A DNA stretch of 64,000 nt from Aselliscus stoliczkanus (Eukaryota; Chordata; Mammalia; Chiroptera; Hipposideridae), in contig CM066729.1 in assembly GCA_033961575.1 (NCBI GenBank), forward strand, positions 97,901,001-97,965,000, read 5' to 3'. The first letter of the stretch is position 1, and each line of letters begins with the position of its first letter. Of this stretch, positions 1 through 11,929 are shown piece by piece. The notes beneath the pieces were generated by a model, which was given only the letters and a program-made list of their open reading frames with translations, was not told the DNA's origin and did not search any database. The translations under genes were made by a program, and so were the position numbers.

Positions 1-499
1 CTAGTTAAAAGCTTTTTTTAGATACGTCATATCATCCTATCAGAGCATGAAGAAATTTTGGTGCCCTGGGAAACATCCCACCCATTTAGCAAAGGACTTT
101 TTAAATGTTCAATATTTGGACAAACTCTAGAAGTTAGTTGAAAGATGTGAAAGAGACCTATAATCTTCACTTCATTTTATTAGGCAAGCCTCTCTGTTAA
201 AATTGTATACAATTTGCAACACTTATACTATCTTGGAAGCATTTTAAGAGTTGCCATAAAAGATTTATTTGGAGTTGTAATGTGAACTTCTGGTCCTTAT
301 TTGTAGTCAAGAGAGTTAATTGCTTATTTCTGGTTATGAAAGTAAAAGTAGTATGTGCTCATCCAAGAAAAATCGTAGAATACAGAAATGAATAAAAAAG
401 AAATTGGAGTTCACCTGTAATCCTGCTACATAGAGAAAATCACACTTCTTATTGGATTTATATAGTATTTTTTAACACATAAATAATATTCCTTGACTA
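1..499. other. AT-rich non-coding stretch
   Basis: No gene is seen. Around 340-480 the wording (a run about cells 'tgctcatccaagaaaaat' followed by 'tcacctgtaatcctgctaca') resembles the worn 3' parts of old mammalian LINEs, but I cannot name the family. The rest is unassigned AT-rich DNA. Confidence 0.5.
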
Positions 500-561
500 T
501 GAAGTGATTCTATTAGTGAAACTTCTCCAGAGAAACAGAAATAATAGAAGATACACACACA

Positions 562-566
<5 letters not shown>

Positions 567-597
<31 letters not shown>
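567..597. repeat. (GA)n microsatellite
   Basis: About 15 perfect AG units, preceded by a short ACAC run. It sits inside the old repeat and directly upstream of the mariner insertion. Confidence 0.95.
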
Positions 598-604
<7 letters not shown>

Positions 605-617
605 TGAGAGAGATATA

Positions 618-1922
618 CGAGGTCTGACAATTAGGTTCGCGGACTTATTCTAGAAAAAGTGCTACATACCTCATTGCTGAATATCACTATGGTCACCTTT
701 GAAGTACTCCCGTTGGGAAGCTATGCACCAATGCCAGCGCCTACTCTACCCTTCAAAGCAATTTCGGAACTCTTTTTCTAGAATGGTCATCAGAGCTGTC
801 TTCGTATTACCCATGATGTCCTGAATATCATCAAATGTCTTCCTTTCAATATTTCCTTTATTTTCGGGTAAAGAAAGAAGTCGTTGGGGGCCAGATCAGG
901 TGAGAAGGGAGGGTGTTCCCATACAGTGATTTGTTTACTGGCTAAAAACTCCCTCACAGACAGTGCCATGTGAGCTGGTACGTTTCGTTGTGACGCAAGA
1001 GCCATGAATTCTTGGCGAAAAGTTCAGGTTGTTTTTGTCTAACTTTTTCATGCAGCCTTTTCAACACTTCCAAATAGTAAACTTGGTTAACTGTTTGTCC
1101 AGTTAGTATAAATTCATAATGAATCCCTCTGATACCAAAAAAGGTTAGCAACATCATTTTGACTTGATTTAGACTGACAGAGCTGTTTTGGTTATGGAGA
1201 ATTGGCTGACTTCCTTGGTGCACTTTGACGCGTTGTTTCAGGAGCATATTGGCACACTCATGTTTCATCACCAGTGATAACGTGGCCCAAAACATTGTCT
1301 TGTTTCTCCAAAAGGCCTTGGCAAACTTCCACTCTCCTTTGCTTTTGTTCATCAGTGAGGTTCTTCAGGACCATTTGTGCACACATCTTTCTCATGGGAA
1401 GATTTTCAGTTAAGAATTTCCTAACTGTTTCTCTAGCCATGTTTACTTGGTCTGCTTTGATTTTGTCAGTCAGATGACAATTAGAATGCACAATTCTACA
1501 GATCTTTACAGTGTTTTCATCAGTTCTGCTTGTTACTGGCCGCCTTGACCTCTCTTTATCAGTGACGCATTCTCTCCCCCTCAGAAGAACGTTTAATCCC
1601 TTTGTACACTGCCGTTTTCTTTATGGCATCATCCCCATAAACTTGGACTAAGCGTGTCTGATGTCACTTCCACTCTTGCCAAGTTTAACAAGAAATTTAA
1701 TGTTTGTTCATTGCTATAATTCAAGCTCAGACATTCTTGTGACCGCACATAAAAACACGTAACAATAGTGAACGCCACGCAGCAAGACACCACCACACGT
1801 GAACATGAACGGAGCTGTGAGACACTGATATACAAGGTTATGAAACCTTACTGAGCTGTTTCTACAGTGCTGCCAATGTAAGTGCATGGTGGCAAGTTTA
1901 TGAACTTAATTGTCGAATCTCA
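618..1922 (-). mobile_element. Mariner transposon, full-length but decayed (copy 1)
   Basis: A 1305-bp Tc1/mariner element flanked by TA dinucleotides (616-617 and 1923-1924). The left terminal inverted repeat starts CGAGGTCTGACAATTA. The right end reads as its reverse complement with several substitutions (TTAATTGTC then GAATCTCA). The length matches an autonomous mariner of about 1.3 kb. The transposase is on the minus strand and is broken. Copies 2 (31890-32473) and 3 (45732-46298) are internally deleted relatives. Confidence 0.92.
690..1775 (-). pseudogene. Mariner transposase pseudogene
   Basis: Minus-strand remains of a DD34D transposase, the nuclear enzyme that cuts and inserts mariner elements at TA. 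The order is as expected. An N-terminal region near 1620-1770 reads roughly like the mariner DNA-binding domain. A block at 1258-1491 ends in the ITGDE motif holding the first catalytic Asp. A middle block lies at about 1000-1250. A C-terminal block at 790-1005 has SPDLAPNDFF (about 880-910) with the third catalytic Asp. These blocks are in different frames, and the HDNAPAH motif with the second Asp is disrupted near 985-1000. At least three breaks make it non-functional. Confidence 0.85.
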
Positions 1923-2094
1923 TATATAATCAGTAGGATACTGTTAGAGAAAGGTTTATTTTTAGAAATTAGCTAACATGATTGTGGGGGCTGGCAGGTC
2001 TGAAAACTATAAGACATGCCCGCAGGATGGAGGCCTGGGAACAGTGGATATTTCAGTCTTGAGTCCAATGGCAGTGTGGGAGCAGAATTCCTTC

Positions 2095-2142
2095 TGTGTG
2101 TGTGTGTGGGGGGGGGGACGGGGGACGTGGGGGGTGGGGTGG
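2095..2142 (+). repeat. GT tract running into a G-rich quadruplex-type motif
   Basis: A short (GT)n run is followed by G-runs at 2108-2117 (10), 2120-2124 (5), 2129-2134 (6) and 2136-2139 (4), separated by loops of 2, 4 and 1 bases. This satisfies the usual G-quadruplex pattern on the plus strand. Confidence 0.85.
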
Positions 2143-2170
2143 TGTTTCCTACTTTGTCTCCTTTGAGTAC

Positions 2171-2400
2171 AAATTAGTTTAACTTGCCTCCTGTCCTGTT
2201 GTTTCTTTCCCCTGCTTTTCCTTTTCTCCCCTTTATTCATTTCCCCTTTATTCCTTCCTGCCCATTCTGCTTCTCCCCTCCCCAGCTCTTCCAACCACTC
2301 CTGTAACTGGCAGTTCCCAGAACTCTTGTCTAGAATGCAGATTAAAACTTGACAAATGCTTACTGTCATCTTCACTTGAAAACCCTACAATCACCTCAAA
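2171..2400. other. Pyrimidine-rich spacer
   Basis: A C/T-rich plus strand with no convincing reading frame. The 122-codon open frame on the minus strand here follows from the low-complexity composition. Confidence 0.5.
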
Positions 2401-2870
2401 AAAAAAAAATCTAAAACTGAATTTATTATCTCTTCAAATCTCCTTTTTCTTTTTATCAAAATGGATGCCGTTATCCCATGCTGTTTTTAATGTCACCTTC
2501 TCTCCTATATATTAACCACCTATGCCCATTGAGCAGCCATTATGAATGGAATCTATTGACCAAATTCCTCAACATCCGTCCCCACCCCTTGGCATATTTT
2601 AACTGCTGCTTCTGCTTATACTCTATGTCTCCTTGAAACTTTTCCCACGTTGCCACTATAACAATATATTTGATATGCAATACAGTCTCCTCGTTTTCTT
2701 CCTAAAAACTCTTTCAATGGGTCCTTATTGCCTTCATGGTAATATCCATATTCTCAGCCTGTTATCCAAAATTTTTTGTGATTTGTTTCTTGCCTAACTC
2801 CCTTGATTCATTTATAGACACTTTCCTTCTCATTCCTAAAATAACAGGACATAGATTAGTGATGACAAAA
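2400..2870 (+). repeat. LINE L2-like remnant
   Basis: The wording around 2690-2870 ('tctttcaatgggtccttatt', 'cctaactcccttga') follows the pattern of L2 3' ends. It is strongly diverged, so the boundaries are approximate. Confidence 0.45.
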
Positions 2871-2994
2871 AAATTGCACAATGGGCAAGCATTTTTAATA
2901 AAAAAAAGTTAACAATAAGGTGGAATTAAATCATAATGCCAAACATGTTTTTTATGTAACTTTATATTTTTATGTAATTTTTGGTTCATGACTT

Positions 2995-3331
2995 TTTTTT
3001 TTTAAAGTTTTTATTGGGGAATCGGGGAAGGGGAACAAAGTTGCTGTCCTTTTGTTCTTCAGTCTAGTTGTGAAGGACGTTGCTTCACTGGCCTATGTTG
3101 GTATCTTCATTTGCGCTCTTCCCGGATGAGGCAGTCGCTTGCATGCCAGCCTTCCAGCCCCATTGCAGCCTATGCAGTCGCGGACAGCCCAGCTCCACTT
3201 TGAGCTGTTGTTCACCATCTTAGCTGTAGAGGCAGTGTCACTGGCCCTAATGTGGGATCTGAACCAGGGCCCTGCTGCTCAGAGCTGGCGTCCCAAGCCA
3301 GCTCTTAACCAACGCGCCACTCAGCCTGCCC
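2995..3331 (-). mobile_element. Composite tRNA-derived SINE (A)
   Basis: The target site duplication CATGACTT flanks it (2987-2994 and 3332-3339). Read on the minus strand it has a tRNA-like head (GGCCNGCCGAGTGG-type start, a GGTTCAGATCC-type B box), the 'GAGGGCCAGTGACACTGCC' link, a middle module, and a tail ending CCCCTTCCCCGATTCCCCAA plus poly-A, which keeps an AATAAA signal. It is about 337 bp and slightly shortened internally compared with copies H and P. Confidence 0.9.
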
Positions 3332-3339
3332 CATGACTT

Positions 3340-4252
3340 CTTAATAGTGTGTGAATTGCTAGTCTTCTGTTAAATTTTGTCACTGGCAGTATCATTTAAT
3401 AAGGGTTATTAATCTATAGAAAGTAGAATTGACATTACCAAACGAGAAAGAGAAGTGTTATAATGATAAAGATTCTTGGTTAATTGTCATCAGATATATT
3501 TCAGAGTTTTAAAGTACTCCTTCCCACAAATCATTTTTGCACTTCTACTTAACATGTATTAAATTGCTTTGCTTAATTATAAATATCCTATAATCCTAAA
3601 TGAGATCCTTAAATGGCTTTAGGGATTGATAGAAACCATTAAAAATGAATGCATGCCGAAGTTATGTTTCATTTCCTAGGAACTGATTCTAAATTAAAAC
3701 ATGGTTTAAATTTCTGGGAAGCAATACACATTGTTTAATGTGTTGCTTAAATTTATAGTATATGGAGAGATTATTATTCATAACCTTATTGATAACTAGC
3801 ATAAGCACCCTATAACTGTTGGCTTATCATGTTTATAGTATATTATAATGCTAAAAAAAATCACTAATTTTTTAGTATTTTTCTGAATTGAAAAATCAGT
3901 GTGTTGGTTGACAGTGTATACATTATTTTGGGTTAAATGAAGAAAATTAATCTGAAAAAATAAATCTCAACAAAGGCTGTCTTTATTTTTTAATTACTGT
4001 TTAAAATTACTTAGCTTTTTTGTTTTATTTTTAAATAATTCTATTAACTTTTTGTATTTTTCATATCTTACACTGTTGAGGATTAATGAGCAATAGTTTA
4101 TAATACTGATATACATTTTGTAAACCTGATTTACATATTCTCAAATGCTTTTAGATGCCCTTTCCAAATAAATTATACCTTATCTGTAAGAATTATTAGC
4201 CATAGCTTATAGATAAACATACATTAAAAATTAAAAAACAAAACAAAATAGC
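3340..4252. other. Unique AT-rich non-coding stretch
   Basis: No open frame of note, no RNA gene and no recognisable repeat was seen. Confidence 0.5.
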
Positions 4253-4360
4253 TAACAATTATTGAATGCTCTCTGTGTGCCAGGAACTGTGCTGAGTGTC
4301 TGCATGATGTATCATATTTAATTTCCACAACAGTCTTGCGATTCCTAAAGTGAGACCCAG
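4253..4360 (+). repeat. MIR SINE remnant
   Basis: Carries the diagnostic MIR wording 'gtgtgccaggaactgtgctg', followed by the 'atttaatttccacaacag' type segment. Diverged, as expected for this ancient mammalian SINE. Confidence 0.75.
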
Positions 4361-4420
4361 TGAGATTCCTGGCTTACCCAAATGCCAATCCTTATTCTCT
4401 TTATTTCTAGAGCAGATAGC

Positions 4421-5263
4421 AATTAGCTTTTCTTGATGATGTTCATAAGTAAGCTAATGGACATGTGTTTTGAAAACATCATTGTAATGTGTTTAAAATA
4501 ATTCAAAAGATGTATATGAAAGAGTAAAAGGTAGTAACATTTGTTATCCTTCAGCGAGGTGTTTTCCAGACCAGAAATGGACTTTCTAGAGACAGAAACA
4601 TCCTATGTTTATCTTGTAGAGTCTTTTGCAGTTGTGTTCTTTCCTGAATAGTCTATACAAACCAATGAGCAGGACTAAAAGTAAAGAATTACACAGATAT
4701 AGAAAATAGCAGATATAATTTACTACAATGGATGGTACCCCAGTCCAAGAAACAACACTTCTGCAGGAAGCACTTGTGCTCTGCTTCTATCCTTGCTCTG
4801 TCTTCCTTTCTCGCTGTTTTTTCCCCCACCTGGACTATTCATGTTGTCTTAACCCTTCTCCATGTAGGACTCCCTGATAATACTTTTTGTTCTGTCAAAT
4901 CCAGGGAAGATTTTGTTTATTTTGTTTCATATATTGGCTTCCATATTTTCCCTATGACTTTTATTACTATGCAGCACATGAAAATGAGAAAGAATGAACG
5001 GTTTCTGTGTTATTATTTTTCTTGAGTTACAGCCATTATCTTCAGTCTGACTCCTTCAATCCGTTCTCATTAAATGTGTTATCTGGTTTCACATTTAATA
5101 TTAACATTTAGTAATAAATTCTAAATATAGATTGATATTGATGTTTCTCTTCTATTTAAAAATATATATTGTCAGTCTGAAATAAAGCTTACTAACCCAT
5201 TTGTGAAAATATAATGTTTCAGCCAAAGTCAATTCCCAGTGCTACTCAAAAGGGAAACTAAAA
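4421..5263. other. Unique AT-rich non-coding stretch
   Basis: A 97-codon frame at 4732-5025 (+) is the longest here. It has no recognisable domain and no splice or start context that would support it. Nothing else was seen. Confidence 0.5.
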
Positions 5264-5307
5264 TGTGTGTGTGTATTTGTGTGTGTGTGTGTGTGTGTGT
5301 GCGTGTG
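5264..5307. repeat. (GT)n microsatellite
   Basis: GT units interrupted once by TATTT and once by GC. Confidence 0.95.
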
Positions 5308-6005
5308 ATAAATGAGAGTCACTGAAAATGAGAACACAAAGGCCCTACCTTTCTTAATGGCATTTAAGCTTCATATGCCTTAAAGGTGTTTGAAAACCAG
5401 GAATTCAGCAATAAAGATTAGGTGTTACTCATAGAAGGGTGCTTTGAACCTCCTCTCAAATCCTTTACTCTTCCATCGTATGGACCTGCTCATGAAGGCA
5501 TGCTGACAATGACTAGAGAAGGAAGATTATATGAGAGATATAAATTATGTTTTACATGACACATAAACAACACTGGGATATTTATTTTCCACTTTATATA
5601 TTTTTTCGTATTCTCATCATAACGCTGAACCATCAAAAAGAGACTAGCTTTTGCTTTGAGTAAAAGGGTGATAAGTAAAATTGCTTCCATTTAAGTCAAA
5701 AATTTGAAAGTGCAGCCCTTCCTTAAAGTTCTTTTAAAAATTGATCATTTTTGTTTCGCACGTAGTTATAACATAACGTGATATAATGGAATAAGGGATA
5801 ACCTGGGATCCAGGAGACCTTGGTTCCTGCCCGAGCTTCTAATGATCATGAGTTTATGAGAACATTCCCTACACTTTCTCACAAGTAAGTGAAAGGAGTT
5901 GGCTAAGATCCCTTGAAGCTCTGTAATTGTAAAGCATTGCTCCACTGAACTCCACTGAACTGCTGACTCAACACCCCTCCTAGAAGATCTGAAAGATACT
6001 TAAGT
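5308..6005. other. Non-coding stretch with a weak MIR-like core
   Basis: Mostly unique. At 5785-5935 'ccaggagaccttggttcctgcc' and the text after it resemble the MIR core, weakly. No gene was seen. Confidence 0.4.
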
Positions 6006-6428
6006 GCACTGTGTCCCAAAACAGATACCTAGACTGCTCCCCTCCCAGGCTGCCCTGCTCAGTAAGGAGAAATTCCATCTTCTAGTTACTCAAGTTAAAT
6101 GCCAAAAAGTCATCCTTGACACCTCTCTTCCTCTCATACACCTCTTCCAGTCCATCAGCAGATCCCATCGTCTCCACCTTCCATGTGTGTCCAGGTGCTC
6201 ATCCTGTTTTTCCATCGCCCATAATAATGGGACAGCCTGAGCCACCTTTGTCTTCACCTGAGTGACCGTAGTCCCCACCCAAGTGAGCTCCTGCTTCCAC
6301 TTCTGTCCAATCCCCATACCCTTCTTTCTTCTCAAGGCAGCTAGAGTGATCCATTTTAAATGTAAGTCACTTCATGTTCTGCTCTAAATATTTGGAAACT
6401 TTCAGTCTCACTTTGTGTTAAAGCCAAA

Positions 6429-6610
<182 letters not shown>

Positions 6611-6770
6611 CCCCCACTAGGTTTAATTCTCTCCCAGCCTCTCAGGGCACTCCCACCCTATATATACTCTCTGAAACCTTAATCCTGCTTTAGATTTTCT
6701 TCTTAGCACTTAACCACCATGAGGACAAGGATTCCATCTCCTCTGTTCACTGCTTTCTCCTCAGGACCTA

Positions 6771-6851
6771 TTGGGTTGTTGGAAAAGTCATGATGCATTT
6801 TTGCAATGAAAAACATAGAAAAAATATGTCATGACTTTTCTGACAACCCAA
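6771..6851 (+). mobile_element. 81-bp mariner-type MITE, copy 1
   Basis: Flanked by TA (6769-6770 and 6852-6853). The terminal inverted repeats begin TTGGGTTGTTGGAAAAGTCA, and nearly the whole element folds on itself. It is similar in size and design to the Hsmar1-derived MADE1 element of primates, but the sequence differs. Copy 2 at 16828-16908 is the same element in reverse, differing at about 6 of 81 positions, all transitions. Confidence 0.9.
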
Positions 6852-6885
6852 TAGAACAAATTCAGTTGAATGAATGATTGATAGA

Positions 6886-7370
6886 AAGAAAATAATTCCC
6901 AGTGGAGTTATGATATAACTCTTTACAGTTTTTGTTTTTATAGGTGAGATGAAAGAATGAAATCAATAAATCTCTCCATTTCCTTTAAAACAGCTAATAG
7001 GCCAATTTGAACGAACACATGTCTTTGGTTGTTGAGAAAACATAAAATCATAGAATATTTCTTGTGTTCTCCAAGGTGCTATAGTTCATTTGCAGAAAAG
7101 CAACAAAGTTTTTAGCACTCAAAGTGCACAGGTTAGTGTTGGGTTGCCTTTTGACAAATATGAATGAAAAAAAAAATAATGAGAAGCCTGCTTAGTTGAG
7201 AGATAAATCTTATAATCTCGTGTCAGGTTGCCCTTTTCCAAAAGCATTGCTGTTACACAAACAAAACAATTATATATGTAACGTGTAATGGCTTTAATTA
7301 TCTTCACTTTTTCTTTTACCTGAAAGCAGAATTCACTGCAGATGAACAGTGAAGAATTTCTAGACCAAGA
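6886..7370. other. Unique non-coding stretch
   Basis: AT-rich. No gene, RNA gene or repeat was recognised. Confidence 0.5.
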
Positions 7371-7374
7371 TGAG

Positions 7375-7530
7375 CTGGCCTGGTTTTACTTCCTCTTTAA
7401 CTCGGTGTGTGGCCTTGGGGGAGTTGCAGGCCCTTATCTTTGAAATAGGTGTAATAATAGGTATAATAATACCATTCTCTTACCTGCCTGACTGGGTTGT
7501 GAAGTTAATAACATAATAGCTGTTTAGAAC
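7375..7530 (+). repeat. MIR SINE remnant
   Basis: 'gtgtgtggccttgggggagt' followed by 'gaaataggtgtaataatagg' and 'ctgactgggttgtgaag' is the MIR core and 3' part. Confidence 0.8.
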
Positions 7531-7979
7531 TTTGAAGTCCTTGGAAGGAAGGTGTTATTAATATGAGAAGAGGAGTCTTATATTTTTCTGATATTTAGAG
7601 GTATTTTGGAAAAGTGCCCTACCCAGATATTTTGCCATAGTTTCCTTTTCAGCTTCATGGAAGCATGTTTGTCCTTAGACCACTGTTTTGAGACACACCT
7701 TCAGGTCCTCCACGTGTTGGCACAGTGAATCTCTCAGGTCTACTTTCCACGCGTGTCCTGCTGTGTAACTGTTATAAGGAAACAAACTGTAGCCTGAGAC
7801 ATTTCTGGGAGACACATTTGCCAAACTCCAATTTTCTATTATCGTAATTTGAAACTCTTTAGAAGTACCTGTCTAAGGTAAATGTGGTTTCTTAACAAGT
7901 TATATTCCATCCTCGGCTTGATGTCTTTTAGTCAAGATAATGTCCCAGGAGTGATTATCTCTAAGAATCTAAGAGGGTT

Positions 7980-7980
<1 letters not shown>

Positions 7981-8042
<62 letters not shown>
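7981..8042. repeat. (CT)n microsatellite
   Basis: An uninterrupted run of about 31 CT units. Confidence 0.97.
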
Positions 8043-8047
<5 letters not shown>

Positions 8048-8084
8048 TCATTTCATGTTTTCAGCCTGGAGCACAGATTTGATG

Positions 8085-8340
8085 AATCGATTTTCCTGTT
8101 CTATTTAAGGATTGTTTTTATTAATGCACTTTTCAAGCCGAGACAAAGCATTAGCGCCTTCTCCATCATTGTACGGAGTGTTGAGATCTGAGCAGGCCAG
8201 CTGTAGCAGCTGTGTTTCCCCTTGGATCTCAGGCGAAAAACTTTCATCTCCTTTGCTGTCTCAGCTGCTGGTCTGAGGCTATGGCCTTCCCATAACTCAA
8301 ACCAGTTTCAAAGCAACGTAACTAACCTCTTTGGAATGCT
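8085..8340. other. Unique segment of mixed composition
   Basis: Not repeat-like and less AT-rich than its surroundings, with CAGCTG and AGCTGT-type E-box words around 8200-8270. It could be a conserved non-coding element; only alignment to other mammals would tell. Confidence 0.3.
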
Positions 8341-9650
8341 TTTGGAAAACCACAGAAAGGTTCCTTAAAAGTACACCACTTATGTGCTTTAAATGAATGT
8401 TTCCATTTTAAGGTAATAACAGCATCATGTCAGGAGTCAATGTGTGGTATTTAACTACACTAGGAACATAGCGTAGGCTTGTCTAGGTTGACCAATTAAA
8501 GAAAAAGAAAAAAAGAAACAGTACAGTCGAGGATTGGAATCCTTCACATGATCTCATAGTTGTGGAATCTATGAATCAAAGATGATATTTGCCAAAATTC
8601 TACTTATACAGTAACATTTTTCTGTAGGACTAAAGACTTTTTTTCTTATCCAAAAGATCGTGTGAAAAGACGCCATCATCCAAAATGAAAATGGTATCAG
8701 TTGCTTTAAATGGGGAAATGCTTGATATTCACAGGCAAACATTTTAGATTGGTTTCCTTGGGAGTAGGGAGGATCAAATTTGTATCATTTTACTAACTGG
8801 TATAGCAAATCATCAACATCATAAAACATGACTGATGATTTATAAGATCAAAGGACATTTTAGTGAAATTTGGCATGTATCTCCCAAGTCTGAACAAGAA
8901 GAAAGACTTATAGTTTTTATATTTGTCTTGCCTTCACAGAGGAAATTGTCACTCCAAACCTCACTTGTTCTGACTTTGTGGTGACATAACTATAACTAAA
9001 GAAGGACTCCTTGCTATAGTTTGTTTGTAATTACAAAGGAGATTACCAATTAGGTTTCACATTTATATTTTCTTACATCTCCCTAGTGTTTAGTGGCAGG
9101 AAGAAGCCTCATCTTAGGGCACTGGCGGCGGAAAATAAATCTTTGGGGCTGATTCAAGTGCCTGGTTGATGTTCTATTAAAAAATAAGCCAAATTCCAAT
9201 ATTTCAGAGTCTCGAAGGGCCACCTTTATAAACCAGCAAAGTCAAGCCCAATACCACAGTCCAGGAAAAATAATTGACTTGCCTTAAGAATTCTGAACAC
9301 ATTGGTTTTTATTTTAGTGATTTACTGCACGGATTTTAAAGCTTTTCTTCATAATCACTTGTATTACCTTATCTGGAAAGGCAGCTTATTGCAGTCTTCC
9401 CGAGTGACGGCTCATGCTACCGGGGGATTAAAACATGTAGACGTGCCATCACTTTCCCCTCTGAAGGTCCCCAGACATTGTGGTGTTACGCTGAGCTTCA
9501 GTGACCTGTTCTTGAACCTGTGCCATTCAAAGCCAGCATTTGTTTGTATAGTGTTTAGAGTGGCTTTCTTCGGAAAAAAGCTTCTACTTGTTTCATGAAG
9601 GTGTTTTCCATCATTTAGTCAATTCCTTTCCAATAAACACTTTTCTTTAA
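8341..9650. other. Unique non-coding stretch
   Basis: No gene was seen. An open frame at 9302-9598 (+, 98 codons) has no recognisable domain or signal. The 9380-9600 part is relatively GC-rich and not repeat-like. Confidence 0.4.
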
Positions 9651-9735
9651 GACATATGTACATGCATATGTACATGCATATATATATGTATTTGTACATG
9701 TACATATACACATGCACATGTAAATCATACACACT
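9651..9735. repeat. TACATG/TATA palindromic low-complexity tract
   Basis: Repeated ACATATGTACATGCATATGT-type words, largely self-complementary and mostly alternating purine and pyrimidine. Confidence 0.85.
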
Positions 9736-11719
9736 AAAGGATATATATATAAAGGATAATTGAAATATAATGTAAGATACAAATATGGGCCACATATGTA
9801 ATTTTAAACTTGACAGTAACCACATTTAAAAGAAAAAAGAAAAAGGTGAAATGAGTCTTAATAATATATTTCATTTATCTTGATATCCAAAATAAGTAGC
9901 ATTTTAAGGTGGTGTAACTGATATAAAATTACTACTGAGATCTACAGCCTTTTTCCATACTAAGTCTTCAAAATCCATGTGAATTTTATGTTGACAGCAC
10001 AACTTAATTCCTAGGAATTAATTAACATGGTGAGTGGCTACCTTTTAGACAGTGCATGTGCACATATATATTACAAGACTGTTCTGGAATAAGTCCTTAA
10101 GTGTCTTAGAATTCTAACCAAATCAAATATTGACCATTTTTTTTTGTTCTTCAATGTCTTCCAGGTGTAAGTTATATTTTATAAAGTGTTCTTTTATTTT
10201 CACCAAATTACTTGAGATGTAGACGTATCTTTTAAAATAGTATTGACGCATTAAGGTAATATAAACTCTTTTTTGGTGGTGCACTTAACCCTACACCCTC
10301 CATTTTCCACAGACTGAGTTGGAGGAATGTCAAGGCATTACCCACACCCAAGCAGAAGCTGGATTCATTAATTATTAAACCACAAGGCCATCCTAATTTC
10401 CATGTTATCCATTGAGTGTATGCTTTCTTGATTTAATGGAACATGTCTGGAAAAATTTGCATTTAAAATATTTCAATTGTTAGAACCTGATTTTCACCTT
10501 ACATTTTGTGGTATTTATGCTGAGAGCTGTGATGCAAGACAGGCTAGTTTTCAGGTGAGATAAAAGAGCAGAGAGGACGGTCTTGCCCAAAGATGAGGTT
10601 TCCCTGAATCCTTTAAATGGTTTGCCCTTTGCTCATAAATATTTCGTCATGGTCAACACAGAGCCTGGTATTGATTTGCCAGTGAACTATCTTGTCATCT
10701 CTGGGCTTGGGTACTTTGACCTTTTATTTGTTCCTGTAACATTATGGTGTAGCACAAACTTCTTTTCTAATAGGTCCTTTAAACTTTGAAAGGCCAAGAG
10801 ATTCTGTGGGAATGTATTGAAACAGTGGATAATCCAGAAAAAAAGAGGTAAAAAAAAAAAAATGCAAACAGCTAAAGGTCAGAAAAATCTTTATTTATTG
10901 AGTCCAAAAACACAAACACGTTCTTTTAGGAGGAAAGGACTAAGAAGGAGAAGGCCTGAGTTTTAGCTTGATCTTAGCTAAGTCCACTTTGATTTTTTTA
11001 GTAATACACGTCAAATATTCATTTCCTTCATAGTAGCTGAGTGGGGGGCAAAGTGAATTTTAAAACATGACTCCAAAGCAATGGAAAGGGACCACAAGCA
11101 CAGCGATTTAAACAAGTCCAATGCATCTAAATGGCATGATCACAATTTATTTCTTATAAATACTGGTATTAGCATAAAGTGATTTCAGTAGAACTCATGC
11201 ACTCTTGGTGCTATTTGTCACACACACCTAGATAAACTCTATGTTCTCTGATTTACATATCAGCTACAAATAGTGTAAGTAGACAGAATCTTGATAAAAT
11301 AAAGGTGGAATCAGGATTTGAATTTTCATTCAGTGTGTTTTATACCCTTTCACTCAACTTATTGAAAGTTTATTATGCTGGCTACCACCTGATGATTTCC
11401 ATGCTACGTATATATTTTATTCCCTGCCAAGGGATTCTTCTCGAGCTTTAGTTTCTGAAATTATTTTTTGCTACAGATCTATGAAAAAGAATGAAAGCTA
11501 GCTTTCATTTTATATTGTATCATTTGTTTCCAGATCATGACAGCTCTTATTAAAACTTTTGGAGAAACACATTATAATTGAAAAATGCTTTTTCTGAGAC
11601 ATGTTTACCTAGTACTTCTTTGTGCCAGGTGATGCTAAAATGCTGTTTTCTGTATAACTCAATAATGGGACATCAAAGACCTTTTGGAGAGTTCATGTAC
11701 ATAAAACAAGAAAGTTGGG

Positions 11720-11722
<3 letters not shown>
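9736..11722. other. Unique AT-rich non-coding stretch
   Basis: No gene or RNA was seen. The 68-codon frame at 10583-10789 lacks any recognisable feature. Confidence 0.5.

Positions 11723-11756
<34 letters not shown>
11723..11756. repeat. (GT)n microsatellite
   Basis: About 17 GT units. Confidence 0.95.
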
Positions 11757-11758
<2 letters not shown>

Positions 11759-11929
11759 ATGTTTCATTTCTTTTTAATAATTATTTAAGATATACAGCAT
11801 TGCTGGAAGGGGAATCATGTATTCAGATTTGACCTCGTGAAAGGTTAGTCTCAGTCTTCTAATCAGTGAATGAAGCACTGATTTTGGAGTCTGAAAACCA
11901 GATAACTATTGTAAATTAAACTGTTTAAA

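Larger units (their letters stand above)
500..2170 (-). repeat. Old interspersed repeat, split by mariner copy 1
   Basis: The two flanks, 500-617 and 1923-2170, read as one repeat once the mariner between them is removed. The left part has 'ctccagagaaacag' followed by a microsatellite, and the right part has 'ggtttattttt...attgtgggggctggcaggtctg'. The same repeat lies in the opposite orientation at 26035-26525, which also carries a CA/TC microsatellite at the matching place. The family is widespread in placental mammals, but I cannot name it with confidence. Confidence 0.65.

Noticed and set aside
4732..5025. 97-codon plus frame with a hydrophobic segment
   Set aside because: No homology recognised, weak start context, AT-rich surroundings; compatible with chance.
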